NCBI RefSeq assembly: GCF_003182135.1 | Contig: NZ_QGTL01000002.1 | Location: forward strand, 248,001 to 312,000 | From: Nocardia neocaledoniensis | GTDB taxonomy: Bacteria > Actinomycetota > Actinomycetes > Mycobacteriales > Mycobacteriaceae | Reading direction: 5' to 3' | DNA: 64,000 nt | Shown: positions 8,114 to 18,343 of the stretch, one piece after another | Layout of the letters: each line of letters starts with the position of its first letter | How positions within the stretch are numbered: the stretch's first letter is position 1 | Notes under the pieces: model-generated | Databases searched by the model: none | Seen by the model: the letters and a program-made list of their open reading frames with translations, nothing else | Told to the model about the DNA's origin: nothing | Position numbers and translations under genes: made by a program

Positions 8114-9694
8114 ATGACGCTGTCCCGCCGACAACTCCTGCGCTACAGCGTGACCGGATCGGTCGCGGCGGCGGTAGGAGTGTCGGCGGTGAGCAGCGCG
8201 CGGTTTCCCGCGCCGCGCACGCTCGGTGACCCGTTCTCCCTCGGCATCGCCTCCGGCGAACCGACGCCCGACGGCGTGGTGCTGTGGACGCGGCTCGCGC
8301 CCGATCCGCTCGCCCCCGACGGCTACGGCGGCATGCCGATCAACCCGGTGACCGTCGACTACGAGGTCGCCGAGGACGAGCGCTTCGCCAAGGTGGTGGC
8401 GCGGGGTTCGGCGGTGGCCACGCGCGCGCTCGGGCACAGCGTGCACCCCGAGATCGCCGGACTGGCTCCGGACCGGTGGTACTACTACCGGTTCCGGGCC
8501 GGTTCCACGATCTCCCCCGTCGGCCGCACCCGCACCGCGCCCGCCGCGGGCAGCCCGACGGCGCGGATGCGTTTCGCGTTCGCGTCGTGCCAGTCGTGGA
8601 GTTCGGGCTACTACACCGCCTACGAGCATCTGAGTGCCGAAGACCTCGATCTGGTCGTACATCTGGGCGACTACATCTACGAATCCTCCTGGGTCCTCGC
8701 CCGGCGCGGCGCGAGCCTGCCACCCCAGCTCGAGGACGAGGCCGTGAACCTCACCGGCTACCGGCTGCGCTACGCCCAGGCCAAGGCCGAGATCCCGCTG
8801 CAGGCGGCGCACGCGCGGTTCCCCTGGCTGGTCACCTTCGACGACCACGAGGTCGACAACAACTGGGCCGCCGATCGCCCCGGCCTCGGCGTGGACGTGT
8901 ACCGGCTGCCGCCGCTGTTCCGCCGCCGGAAGGCAGCGGCTTTCCAGGCCATGTACGAGCACCAGCCGATGCGGCTGGCGCAGCTGCCCGTCGGCCCGTC
9001 GGTGCACCTGCACCGCCGCTACGGATTCGGCGATCTGGCCGAGTTCACGATGATCGACACGAGGCAGTACCGCACGCCGCAGGCCTGCGGCGACGGGAGC
9101 GCGGTGCTCGATTGCGCCGACCGCTACGCCGCCGACCGCACCATCCTCGGTGCGGCGCAGAGGGATTGGCTCGTCGATGGACTGGCCGGTTCGCCCGCGC
9201 GCTGGCAGGTGCTCGGCAATCAGGTCGCGATGGCACAGTCGGACTACGATCCCGGCCCCGCCCTGCTGCTGGGCACCGACGCGTGGGACGGCTACATCGC
9301 CGACCGCAACACTGTGCTCGGCACGGCCGCCGACCGCGCGGCGGGGAACCTGGTGGTGATCACCGGCGACCGGCACGAGAACTACGTCGCCGACCTGCGC
9401 CGCGACTACACCGTGTCCGAATCACCGGTCGTCGCCACCGAATTCACCGGCACCTCGATCTCCACCGGCGGCGACGGCGCCGATGTCACCGACGGTGGCC
9501 GTGCCCTGCTGGCCGCCAACCCCGACATCAAGTTCCACAATCGCCAGCGCGGCTACGCCCGCGTGGAACTCGATCATCGCCAGTGGCGCACCGACTTCCG
9601 CGTCGTCCCCTATGTGACGCGCCCCGGCGCACCCATCACCACCCGTGCGAGTTTCGTTGTCCAGGACGGTGTTCCGGGCGCTGTCGAGGCGTGA
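8114..9694 (+). CDS. phoD: PhoD-like alkaline phosphatase/phosphodiesterase, Tat-exported
   Basis: A 526-residue metallophosphoesterase of the PhoD family, which releases phosphate from phosphomono- and diesters outside the membrane using Fe/Ca cofactors. The N-terminus has a twin-arginine motif (SRRQLLRYS) followed by a hydrophobic Ala/Val region, so it is folded before export. An Ig-like N-terminal domain (residues 40-140) precedes the catalytic domain with VVHLGDYIYE, TFDDHEVDNNW and VITGDRHENYV as metal-binding segments. It starts 7 bp after the PepSY gene stop, suggesting an operon. Length is normal for the family. No Pho-box could be identified because the gene has no promoter gap of its own. 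Confidence 0.9.
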   Translation: MTLSRRQLLRYSVTGSVAAAVGVSAVSSARFPAPRTLGDPFSLGIASGEPTPDGVVLWTRLAPDPLAPDGYGGMPINPVTVDYEVAEDERFAKVVARGSAVATRALGHSVHPEIAGLAPDRWYYYRFRAGSTISPVGRTRTAPAAGSPTARMRFAFASCQSWSSGYYTAYEHLSAEDLDLVVHLGDYIYESSWVLARRGASLPPQLEDEAVNLTGYRLRYAQAKAEIPLQAAHARFPWLVTFDDHEVDNNWAADRPGLGVDVYRLPPLFRRRKAAAFQAMYEHQPMRLAQLPVGPSVHLHRRYGFGDLAEFTMIDTRQYRTPQACGDGSAVLDCADRYAADRTILGAAQRDWLVDGLAGSPARWQVLGNQVAMAQSDYDPGPALLLGTDAWDGYIADRNTVLGTAADRAAGNLVVITGDRHENYVADLRRDYTVSESPVVATEFTGTSISTGGDGADVTDGGRALLAANPDIKFHNRQRGYARVELDHRQWRTDFRVVPYVTRPGAPITTRASFVVQDGVPGAVEA

Positions 9695-9704
9695 CCGGGC
9701 GACT

Positions 9705-10670
9705 TCACTCCAGCGTGAGCACGACCTTGCCCTCCGCCGCACCGCCGCGCAGCCGTTGCCTGGCGGTATCGGCCTCGCCGAACGGGTACACGCTGTCGAC
9801 GGTCGCGCTGATCCGCCCGTCGGCCACGGCGGGCAGCACGACCGGCCCGAGTGCGTCGAGCTGCTCGCCGATGACCGCCGGCACGGCGAAACCGTAGGAG
9901 ACCGAGTGCACGCCGACGCGACGGCGCGCCAGCGCGAACAGATCGATGGTGGCCTCGGCGCCACCGAGCCTGCCGACACTCACCACCCGGCCCGCGAGCG
10001 CGGCCGACTCGATCGCGACCGCGAGCATGGCGCCGCCGATGTGGTCGAGCACCACCTCCGCGCCCGCGCCCCGCGTGGCGGCCAGCACCTCGTCGGCCAG
10101 ATCCGCGCCGTCGGCGCAGAGCGCGACATCCACGCCGGCCCGTTCGAGCAGCGCGCGTTTGCCCGGCGAACGGGTCGAGCCCAGCACCCGCCCCGCGCCG
10201 AGCACCCGGGCGACCTGAGCGCCGATCAGCCCCAGCGCCGAGGAGGTCGCCGTCACCAGCACGGACTCGCCGGGTCGCAGCCCGGCGACGGTCAGCGCGC
10301 CGTGCTCGGTGAACAGCGCTACCGGCAGCGCGGCGGCCTCGGTGGCCGGTACCGCGCCGGGGACCGGGACGACGTGGCGGCGATGCGCCACGACGTACTC
10401 GGCGAACGCCGAGGGCGCGGTTCCCATCACCCGCTGCCCCACCAGTCCCGCACCTGCGTCGTCCCCGGCGGCGATCACCTCGCCGCTGAACTCGTACCCG
10501 GCGACCCGCTCGACGCCGTCGGCGCTCGCGTCGGCGTCGAGATCGGCATTGTTGAACGACACCGCCGCGACCCGGATCAGCAGCTGATCGGCCGTCGCTA
10601 CGGGTACCGGCACCGAGGCGGCCCGCAGCGCGCCGGTGCCGGTGAGCAGTGCGCGCATGGTGTTCGACAT
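9705..10670 (-). CDS. NADPH:quinone oxidoreductase-like (MDR superfamily)
   Basis: A 321-residue zinc-independent medium-chain dehydrogenase/reductase. The ATG at 10670 opens MSNTMRALL. The GroES-like domain covers about 1-120, with SFNNADL in the place of the QOR substrate motif. The Rossmann fold follows, with ATSSALGLIGAQVARVLGAG and the DHIGG segment. The catalytic Zn Cys/His set of alcohol dehydrogenases is absent, supporting a quinone oxidoreductase. It converges with phoD (10-bp gap) and follows the symporter group at 44 bp, so read-through from that operon is possible. Physiological substrate unknown. Confidence 0.85.
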   Translation of the reverse strand: MSNTMRALLTGTGALRAASVPVPVATADQLLIRVAAVSFNNADLDADASADGVERVAGYEFSGEVIAAGDDAGAGLVGQRVMGTAPSAFAEYVVAHRRHVVPVPGAVPATEAAALPVALFTEHGALTVAGLRPGESVLVTATSSALGLIGAQVARVLGAGRVLGSTRSPGKRALLERAGVDVALCADGADLADEVLAATRGAGAEVVLDHIGGAMLAVAIESAALAGRVVSVGRLGGAEATIDLFALARRRVGVHSVSYGFAVPAVIGEQLDALGPVVLPAVADGRISATVDSVYPFGEADTARQRLRGGAAEGKVVLTLE

Positions 10671-10714
10671 GCCTGCGACGCTACCCGGGCCGGCGGTCGG
10701 CCGGTCGGCACGCC

Positions 10715-10963
10715 TCACGCGTCGGGCGTGAACTCGTCCAGGGGCAGATCGGGTCGCGCAGGCACCTGGACCGGGCGCAGGGCGGCCCAGCCGATGAAGA
10801 CGACGGCGACGCCGAGCATGCCGAGACCGGCCCACAGGTTCACGTCGAGGCCGCCGGTCTTGGCCGCCTGCTCGGCGCTGTCCTGTACCAGCGAGGTGAT
10901 CACCAGGACGACGCCGTAGCAGCCGAGCAGCGCGCCGATGATGGTGCGGATGTCGAAAAGCAT
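10715..10963 (-). CDS. small two-helix membrane protein downstream of the symporter
   Basis: An 82-residue protein with hydrophobic segments at about 6-26 and 45-63 joined by a short charged loop, and a Pro/Asp-rich tail. It begins 12 bp after the stop of the sodium:solute symporter and is surely cotranscribed with it. Small membrane partners of this kind accompany several SSS-family transporters in actinobacteria, so it may be an accessory subunit. No motif beyond the helices is visible. Confidence 0.7.
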   Translation of the reverse strand: MLFDIRTIIGALLGCYGVVLVITSLVQDSAEQAAKTGGLDVNLWAGLGMLGVAVVFIGWAALRPVQVPARPDLPLDEFTPDA

Positions 10964-10975
10964 TGCCCTGACTCC

Positions 10976-12694
10976 TTATCCGATGACGATGTTGAGCGCG
11001 ATCACCAGCACCAGCGCGATCCCGGCCAGCAGCACCGGCCGCTGATACCAGGGCAGCGTGTCGGCGTCGGGGTCGGTGCGCAGCGCCTTCGGGGTCTCCG
11101 AGTACACCAGGCCGACCAGCTCCGCGGCGGGCTTCGGCGTGGTCACCATGGTGACCGCGACGCTGACGGTGATGTCGACGACGAACGCCACACCGGCGGC
11201 CACGAAACTCGCGCCCTGACCCGACAGCTCGGTCACCCCGGTCTCGTTGAGCACGAAGACGAACACCGCCGCCAGCGTGCCGCTGACCAGACCCACCCAG
11301 CCCGCGGTCGGCGTCATCCGTTTCCACAGCATGCCGAGGATGAAAGTCGCGAACAGAGGCGCGTTGAAGAAGCTGAACAGCGTCTGCAGGTAGTCCATCA
11401 TGTTGCTGAACCCGCCCGCGATGAAGGCGGTGAAGATCGCCGCGACGGTCGCGCCGATCGTGGCCAGCCTGCCGACCTTCAGGTAGTACCCGTCGGGACG
11501 GCCCTTGCGCACGTACTGCTGCCACAGGTCGTAGCTGAACACGGTGTTGAACGCCGAGACATTGGCGGCCATGCCCGCCATGAACGCCGCGAGCAGCCCG
11601 GCCAGGCCCACGCCGAGCAGCCCGTTCGGCAGCACCTCTTTCATCAGGAACAGCAGCGACTGGTTGTAGGTGACGTCGCCGGTGAAGTCCGGATTCGCGG
11701 TGACCTGCTGCTTGTACTCGATCATCTGCGGCACCAGGACCGCGCTGATCATGCCGGGGATGACGACGATCAACGGGATGAACATCTTCGGGTACGCGCC
11801 GATGATGGGCGTGCGCTGGGCCGCCGAGATCGAATGCGTGGCCAGCGCGCGCTGGACCTCGACGAAGTTCGTCGTCCAGTAGCCGAACGAGAGCACGAAG
11901 CCGAGGCCGAACACGATGCCCATGATGGAGGCGAAGTTGTCGGTGAAGCCGCTCATCGCGTTGCCCGGCCAGGTCTGCAGCTGGTCGGCGCCGCCGGGCG
12001 AGGCGGTCACCTTGTCCTTCAACCCGTCCCAGCCGCCGACCCGGTGGAGGCCGACCAGCGTCAGCGGCAGCAGCGCCGCCACGATCACGAAGAACTGCAG
12101 CACCTCGTTGTAGATCGCGGCCGAGAGCCCGCCGAGGGTCACGTAGGAGAGCACGATGACCGCGGCCACGATCACCGAGATCCACAGCGGCCAGCCGAGC
12201 AGCACGTTGAGGATGGTGCCGAGCAGGTACAGGTTCACTCCGGCGATCAGCACCTGCGCCAGCGCGAAACTCAACGCGTTCACCAGATGCGCGCCGGTGC
12301 CGAACCGTCTGCGCATGAACTCCGGCACCGAGCGCACCTTGGAGCCGTAGTAGAACGGCATCATCACCACGCCGAGGAACAGCATGGCCGGGACGGCGCC
12401 GATCCAGAAGTAGTTGAAGGTCGGGAAGCCGTATTGGGCGCCGTTGGCCGACATCCCCATGATCTCGACCGCGCCGAGATTGGCGGAGATGAAGGCGAGG
12501 CCGGTCACCCAGGCGGGCAGCGAACGACCGGAGAGGAAGAAGTCGACGCTGGTGGAGACCCGGCGCCGGGCGATGAGCCCGATCCCGAGGACGAAGACGA
12601 AATACAGGGCGACCAGCGCGTAGTCGACGGGCTCCGCGTCGAGCCGCAGGGTCGACGAGGCGTCGAGCGTGACGGTGGAAACGGCAAGTGGCAC
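10976..12694 (-). CDS. sodium:solute symporter (SSS family, sugar-type)
   Basis: A 572-residue transporter with roughly 13-14 hydrophobic helices. The GTG at 12694 is chosen because AGGAGGG precedes it at good spacing; an ATG eight codons upstream would overlap that ribosome site. Family features include VDFFLSGRSLPAWVTGLAF, SFGYWTTNFVEVQRALATHS (the SSS signature region) and the sodium-site helices with FFLSGRS and NLGAVEIMGMS. It lies 151 bp downstream of galactokinase on the same strand, making galactose or a related hexose the likely substrate, taken up with Na+. Substrate identity is inferred from this neighbour. Confidence 0.88.
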   Translation of the reverse strand: MPLAVSTVTLDASSTLRLDAEPVDYALVALYFVFVLGIGLIARRRVSTSVDFFLSGRSLPAWVTGLAFISANLGAVEIMGMSANGAQYGFPTFNYFWIGAVPAMLFLGVVMMPFYYGSKVRSVPEFMRRRFGTGAHLVNALSFALAQVLIAGVNLYLLGTILNVLLGWPLWISVIVAAVIVLSYVTLGGLSAAIYNEVLQFFVIVAALLPLTLVGLHRVGGWDGLKDKVTASPGGADQLQTWPGNAMSGFTDNFASIMGIVFGLGFVLSFGYWTTNFVEVQRALATHSISAAQRTPIIGAYPKMFIPLIVVIPGMISAVLVPQMIEYKQQVTANPDFTGDVTYNQSLLFLMKEVLPNGLLGVGLAGLLAAFMAGMAANVSAFNTVFSYDLWQQYVRKGRPDGYYLKVGRLATIGATVAAIFTAFIAGGFSNMMDYLQTLFSFFNAPLFATFILGMLWKRMTPTAGWVGLVSGTLAAVFVFVLNETGVTELSGQGASFVAAGVAFVVDITVSVAVTMVTTPKPAAELVGLVYSETPKALRTDPDADTLPWYQRPVLLAGIALVLVIALNIVIG

Positions 12695-12845
12695 AGCGTG
12701 TCCCTCCTGGCCTGGCACCGGGCGGCACGCCCCGCGTCGTCGGGAACGGCGCGGGCCCGCGTCGCCCGCCGAACTTTCCGGATGGTTCTACTGTCGACGA
12801 TTGTGCCGTGCGTCACAGGCGGAATCGGGATTACGCAACATCTGT

Positions 12846-13967
<1,122 letters not shown>

Positions 13968-14176
13968 CCCTGACTCCTCTCCACTCGTCGTCCCCAGCAC
14001 ACACCGCCGCCGGGTCCGGTTGGACAGCGGGTACCGAATCGGTATTCGGAATTTGCAGACAAGGGCACGACATCGGTCGCCGATCGTGTCATGATCGACT
14101 GAGTTGTAAAGGTTTTGAGCGTCTCTACGTTCGATCGGCGGCGCTCGGCACGTGCGCAGCGGATCAAGGGGGGCTG

Positions 14177-15670
14177 ATGACCATCGGCGAAACACCGCAC
14201 CGGAGCCGGCGCACAATCCTGCTCGCCGCGGTCGCGGCCGTGCTGCTCACGCCACTGCTGGGCGCGCGGTGGCTGTCGTTCCTGCTGCTCGTCGTCATCG
14301 TCGCGGGGAGTCTGGCGATGATCGGGCTCGGCCTCTACCGGCACCGGCCCACGCAGCGACTCCCCTGGTATCTGCTGGCCTTCTCGGTCCCGCTGTTCGC
14401 CGTGGGCACCGCCATCCGGGAACTCGGCGTGCACTCGGCCTGGCATCCCACCGACGACGTGGTCACCCTGGCGGCGTATCTGTGTCTCGCGTTGGCCGCG
14501 GTGGGCTGGCTGCGGCCGCGCCGTCTCGGCAGCGCCCGCGATCTCTGGCTGGACACGATGCTCATCGGCTTCAGCGCGTTGCTGGCCGCCTGGACGTTCC
14601 TGATCTCCCCGATCCTGCGCCGCCCCCTCGGCGTCGACACGCTGCTGGCCGCGAGTTACCCGCTGATCGAGGCGCTGCTGCTGACAATGCTGGCGCATTC
14701 GCTGGCCACCGTGGTGCGCACCGAGATCTCGCTGCGCCTGCTCCAGGCCGGGCTGATCGCGGTGCTCGGCGCGGGCCTGATCGAAAGCCTTTCCGCCGCA
14801 GGCACTCTCGACGGCGGCGGGTTCGCTCTGGTTCTCCAGCAGTGCGCCTACCTGCTGGCCGGGGCCGCGGCGCTGCATCCCACCATGGCCGCGATGCAGG
14901 AGACCGACGAGGTGCATCCGCATCGGTCCCGGCGCCGGGCCGGGGTGATCGCGGTGGCACTGGTGGCCGCCTCGCTGATCAGCGCGGTCGGCGCCGATCT
15001 CGGTTCCGGCGACCGCGTGGTGATCTGCCTGCTGCTCACCCTGCTGCTGGTGGGAGTGCTGGTGCGCAGCGAACGCGCCATCGCCCGCAGCCTGCGCAGC
15101 GAACGGCGGGCCCAGTACCAGGCCGACCACGATCTGCTCACCGGCCTGTACAACCGGTCCGCGCTGCTGCGCGCGCCCCAGCGGCACCGGCACGAATGGG
15201 CGGGAAAGCCGTTGTGCCTGCTGTTCATCGACCTCGACGGATTCAAGATGGTCAACGACAGCTACGGACACGCCGTGGGTGACGAGCTGATCGCCGCGGC
15301 CGCCGCCCGCATCCGCCGCACCGCCCGCCGCGCCGACATCACCGCCCGCTACGGCGGCGACGAGTTCGTGATCCTGGCCGCGCGTTCCCGCGCCGAAGCC
15401 GCCGTCCTCGCCCAGCAGCTGCTCGGTGCCTTCATCCGCCCGTTCGAGCTGAGCTGCGGCGAGATCCCCATCACCGCCAGCATCGGGGTCGCCTGCCTGA
15501 CCTCGCGACCGACCGATTCCACGGTGTACGACCTGCTGCGCGAGGCCGACGCCGCCATGTATCACGCCAAGGAGTACCGCCTCGGCCTGGCATTCCACGA
15601 CGATCCACCGCACGCCACGGTGCACCGCGCGCTGCGCAGCACCGGAAAGCCCACCAGCACAGCGGTGTAG
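14177..15670 (+). CDS. membrane diguanylate cyclase (GGDEF)
   Basis: A 497-residue protein that should make cyclic di-GMP from two GTP. The ATG at 14177 is preceded by AAGGGGGG. About eight hydrophobic helices fill residues 12-300 and form an uncharacterised membrane sensor. The GGDEF domain occupies about 320-480, with the active-site sequence YGGDEF at 392-397 intact. Five residues upstream is RRAD (384-387), a match to the inhibitory I-site RxxD, so product feedback inhibition is expected. There is no EAL domain. It is transcribed divergently from galK and probably alone. Confidence 0.9.
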   Translation: MTIGETPHRSRRTILLAAVAAVLLTPLLGARWLSFLLLVVIVAGSLAMIGLGLYRHRPTQRLPWYLLAFSVPLFAVGTAIRELGVHSAWHPTDDVVTLAAYLCLALAAVGWLRPRRLGSARDLWLDTMLIGFSALLAAWTFLISPILRRPLGVDTLLAASYPLIEALLLTMLAHSLATVVRTEISLRLLQAGLIAVLGAGLIESLSAAGTLDGGGFALVLQQCAYLLAGAAALHPTMAAMQETDEVHPHRSRRRAGVIAVALVAASLISAVGADLGSGDRVVICLLLTLLLVGVLVRSERAIARSLRSERRAQYQADHDLLTGLYNRSALLRAPQRHRHEWAGKPLCLLFIDLDGFKMVNDSYGHAVGDELIAAAAARIRRTARRADITARYGGDEFVILAARSRAEAAVLAQQLLGAFIRPFELSCGEIPITASIGVACLTSRPTDSTVYDLLREADAAMYHAKEYRLGLAFHDDPPHATVHRALRSTGKPTSTAV

Positions 15671-15691
15671 CCGCGCCGGTGGGCCGCGACA

Positions 15692-16456
15692 CTAGTCGCC
15701 GAGTTCAGCTAACAGCCTTTTGGCCGCCTCCAGTTCGGCCTGCAGCTGGGCCACCTTGGCCTGCTGCACGCCACGGGCGGCCTCCAGGATGCCGTCGACG
15801 ACCTCTTCGACCTCAGGATGCAGGATCTTGGCGGCCTGCGCGACGGCGGCGCTGCTCACCGCCAGCCCCTTCACACTGCGCTTCTTGCCGTTGACCACGT
15901 CGACGGTCCATTCCCCGTCGGCGGTGCCGGTGAGGGTGACGGTCACCTCTGGCGCCTTGGGCTTGCGCGCCGCGGTGGCCTTGGCGGGCCGCGGCGCCGC
16001 CGGTTTGGGCGCGGCCGCCGGCTCGTCGGGAACGGGCGCGAGCGACCGAGGCGCCGGCGGCGTCGCGGCCGCGCTCGGCTGGGTCGACGGCTGGGTCACG
16101 GTGGTGTCCTTTCGATTGCTCTGCTCGGGGACGTTGTCCGGGCGGGTTCGCGTGGAGCCGCCCGGCGCTACGGTAGTCGCGCGGGCCGGCTTGGTCAGCG
16201 TCACCTCGCTCGGTCCGAACGACAGCACATCTTTGGAACCGGTGGGCCGTACCTGCAGGAAGTCGCCGTCGGCCGGATCGCCGAGCGCGACGACCTTGCC
16301 CGACTTGCCCTCGGCGACACCGACGGCGGCGGCGGTGAACCACACCATCGGCGGTTTGCCCTCCGCCAGCTCGCCCGCGATGCGCGCGAGCTCGGCCTCG
16401 GACAGTACCTGCTGGGCGGATCGGCGGGATGCGGACTTGGTGCTCGGCGAGGACAT
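15692..16456 (-). CDS. DUF6319-like hypothetical protein with Ala/Pro-rich linker
   Basis: A 254-residue cytoplasmic protein. The ATG at 16456 has GGAG upstream and gives MSSPSTKSASRRSAQQ. It has an N-terminal globular region (about 15-95), a disordered Thr/Pro/Ala-rich linker (about 95-170) and a C-terminal region that ends in a heptad-rich coiled coil (QQAKVAQLQAELEAAKRLL). The layout matches conserved Nocardia/Rhodococcus proteins annotated DUF6319; I recognise no catalytic motif. Role unknown. It converges on the GGDEF gene with a 21-bp gap. Confidence 0.7.
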   Translation of the reverse strand: MSSPSTKSASRRSAQQVLSEAELARIAGELAEGKPPMVWFTAAAVGVAEGKSGKVVALGDPADGDFLQVRPTGSKDVLSFGPSEVTLTKPARATTVAPGGSTRTRPDNVPEQSNRKDTTVTQPSTQPSAAATPPAPRSLAPVPDEPAAAPKPAAPRPAKATAARKPKAPEVTVTLTGTADGEWTVDVVNGKKRSVKGLAVSSAAVAQAAKILHPEVEEVVDGILEAARGVQQAKVAQLQAELEAAKRLLAELGD

Positions 16457-16589
16457 CGTGGACTCCGGGAGGTTGGTGCGTCTGCTGCGTGTGCCCCGAT
16501 GATGCCGCACGCCACCGACACGTTCCGGTCGAGCCCACCGTCACGGCCCGAAAACCCGTCGGGTAACGGGTATCCGGACCGTCCGGGAA

Positions 16590-17765
16590 TCAGCCGCGGG
16601 AGGCGTTGCCGAAGGTGGTCGGCCGGATGTTGGCGCGCACGGCGGCGATGTCCGGGTAACCGTTCACCGCCATCAGCAGATCCGCCTCGGCGGCGTAGCC
16701 GCGCAGCAGATGCACCAGACCGCGCACACCACCCAGCGCCAGCCCGTACACATACGGCCTGCCGATGCCGACCATGCTCGCGCCGAGGCCGAGCGCCTTG
16801 ACCACGTCGGCGCCGGACCGCACGCCGGAGTCGAAGAGCACCGGCACCCGGTCGTCACACGCGGCGACGACGGCGGGCAGCGTCTCGAGTGCGCTGAGGC
16901 CGCCGTTGGCTTGCCGCCCACCGTGATTGGAGCAGTAGATGCCGTCGGCGCCGAAGTCGATGGCCTTGCGCGCGTCCTCCGGGTGGGAGATGCCCTTGAG
17001 GATGATCGGCAGATCGGTGAGCGAGCGCAGCCAGGTCAGGTCGTCCCAGGTGAGGGAGTGCCCGAAGGTCGAGACCCAGTGCAGGACAATCATCTTCGGG
17101 TCGTCGGAACCGACCATCGCCTGGAAGACCGGGTCGCTGGTGTAGTTCTTCAGCACGTGCCCGCGCAGCTGCGGGAAGTTGCCGGAGGCCAGGTCGCGGG
17201 GCCGCCAGCCGGGCACCCAGGTGTCGAGGGTGACGGTGATGCCCGCGTAGCCGGCGGCCTCGGCGCGGTGCACCAGGCTCTCGGCGAGCTCGCGGTTCTT
17301 CGGCGTGTACAACTGGAAGAACGCCGGGGTGTCGCCCGCGTGCGGCCGCACGTCCTCGAGCGGGTCCTCCATCAGCGTCGAGAACATCGCGGGCACACCG
17401 GTTTTCGCCGACGCCTGGGCGAGGGCGATGTCGCCGTGCCCGTTCTCGCCGACCAGGCCGATCACCCCGACGGGCGCCAGGAACAGCGGGCTGGCGAAGG
17501 TGTGCCCGAACGCGGTGACGGTGAGGTCGCGCTCGGTGGCGCCGACCAGCATCCGCGGCACCAGGCCCCAGTCGCCGAAGGCCTCGGCGTTGCGCCGCTG
17601 GGTGAGCTCGTCACCGGCGCCGCCCGCGATGTAGTTCAGCAAGGTCTCGGGCAGCGCGGCCGTCGCCTTGCGCTCCAGCGTGGCGAAGTCCATCGGGAAT
17701 TCCGGCTGGATGCCGCCCAGCGCGGCCAGGTAGATCTCGTTCTGATAGTCGGCGAACTGACTCAT
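16590..17765 (-). CDS. lactate 2-monooxygenase / FMN-dependent alpha-hydroxy-acid oxidase
   Basis: A 391-residue FMN enzyme. The ATG at 17765 gives MSQFADYQNEIY. The TIM-barrel motifs of the family are present: LPETLLNYIAGGAGDE, PLFLAPVGVIGL, the FMN-binding GITVTLDTWVPGWRPRDL, the catalytic base His281 in YCSNHGGRQANGG, and the phosphate site DSGVRSGADVVKALGLGA. Length and the YIAGGAGDE/WVPGWRPRD wording fit mycobacterial lactate 2-monooxygenase (lactate + O2 to acetate + CO2) better than membrane-bound LldD, since no membrane region is seen. Exact substrate remains to be tested. Confidence 0.88.
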   Translation of the reverse strand: MSQFADYQNEIYLAALGGIQPEFPMDFATLERKATAALPETLLNYIAGGAGDELTQRRNAEAFGDWGLVPRMLVGATERDLTVTAFGHTFASPLFLAPVGVIGLVGENGHGDIALAQASAKTGVPAMFSTLMEDPLEDVRPHAGDTPAFFQLYTPKNRELAESLVHRAEAAGYAGITVTLDTWVPGWRPRDLASGNFPQLRGHVLKNYTSDPVFQAMVGSDDPKMIVLHWVSTFGHSLTWDDLTWLRSLTDLPIILKGISHPEDARKAIDFGADGIYCSNHGGRQANGGLSALETLPAVVAACDDRVPVLFDSGVRSGADVVKALGLGASMVGIGRPYVYGLALGGVRGLVHLLRGYAAEADLLMAVNGYPDIAAVRANIRPTTFGNASRG

Positions 17766-17869
17766 TGCTGAACTCTCGCACGCGAGCTTGGGTTCGCGGA
17801 CCGCAGGGGCGATGTAAGGTGCGTCATACTCGTAAGTAGACAGCGATCCCAGCAGCACGTTCCGAGATT

Positions 17870-18094
17870 GTGAGTGCCCCTGTCGTGACCCTCGTCGAAC
17901 ACTCGGCCGCACCCGCCGACCCGGACGTGCTACTCGCGCAGCGCATCACCTGCGGCGCCGTCCGTCATCTCACCCTGCTCGCCTGCGGTCTGTCGCAGGA
18001 CTCGATGGACCTGCTCACCTCGGTCACCGACCGACTACGTGCCGCCGAGGGCGCGCTGCGCGACCCGCTCACCGCGGACCTCGGCGTCGACTGA
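17870..18094 (+). CDS. small hypothetical protein
   Basis: A 74-residue ORF divergent from the lactate monooxygenase. It starts at GTG 17870 (GTG 17885 is an alternative). It is predicted mostly helical, with VLLAQRITCGAVRHLTLLACG in the middle and an acidic C-terminus. No domain is recognised. Codon composition is typical of the window, which supports coding, but a clear ribosome site is lacking. Confidence 0.45.
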   Translation: MSAPVVTLVEHSAAPADPDVLLAQRITCGAVRHLTLLACGLSQDSMDLLTSVTDRLRAAEGALRDPLTADLGVD

Positions 18095-18277
18095 GGACCA
18101 CTTCCGCCCGGCTGAAGCTCGATCTGGTTTCCCACACGGTGCCGCCAACCGAGGGCGCCGCTTTCACCATGCCCTGAACCTGCTCTGAGCTGGGTCTCCA
18201 GTACCTCGGCATGATTCCGTCGGCGGATCGCGACCATATCCCTCCGCAACGATTGTGACTCGCCTCACCAAAAATCA

Positions 18278-18306
18278 TTGACAAAGCCACACGAACGGGC
18301 ATAAAA
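18278..18306 (+). promoter_or_regulatory. sigma-70-type promoter of the fru operon
   Basis: TTGACA at 18278-18283, a 17-bp spacer, and ATAAAA at 18301-18306. This is the best consensus promoter in the window and stands in a locally AT-rich stretch. Transcription should begin at about 18312-18315, inside the adjacent palindrome. The rest of the 249-bp gap from 18095 shows nothing else notable. Confidence 0.75.
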
Positions 18307-18309
18307 CAA

Positions 18310-18329
18310 CATGAGTAAACATTCTCATG
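18310..18329. promoter_or_regulatory. palindromic operator, probable FruR site
   Basis: CATGAG and CTCATG form a perfect inverted repeat separated by 8 bp, lying on the predicted start of transcription and 15 bp upstream of the regulator ATG. Position and symmetry fit autorepression by the DeoR-type regulator encoded next, as known for FruR proteins relieved by fructose 1-phosphate. Confidence 0.65.
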
Positions 18330-18343
18330 AGCCCGGAGGACCC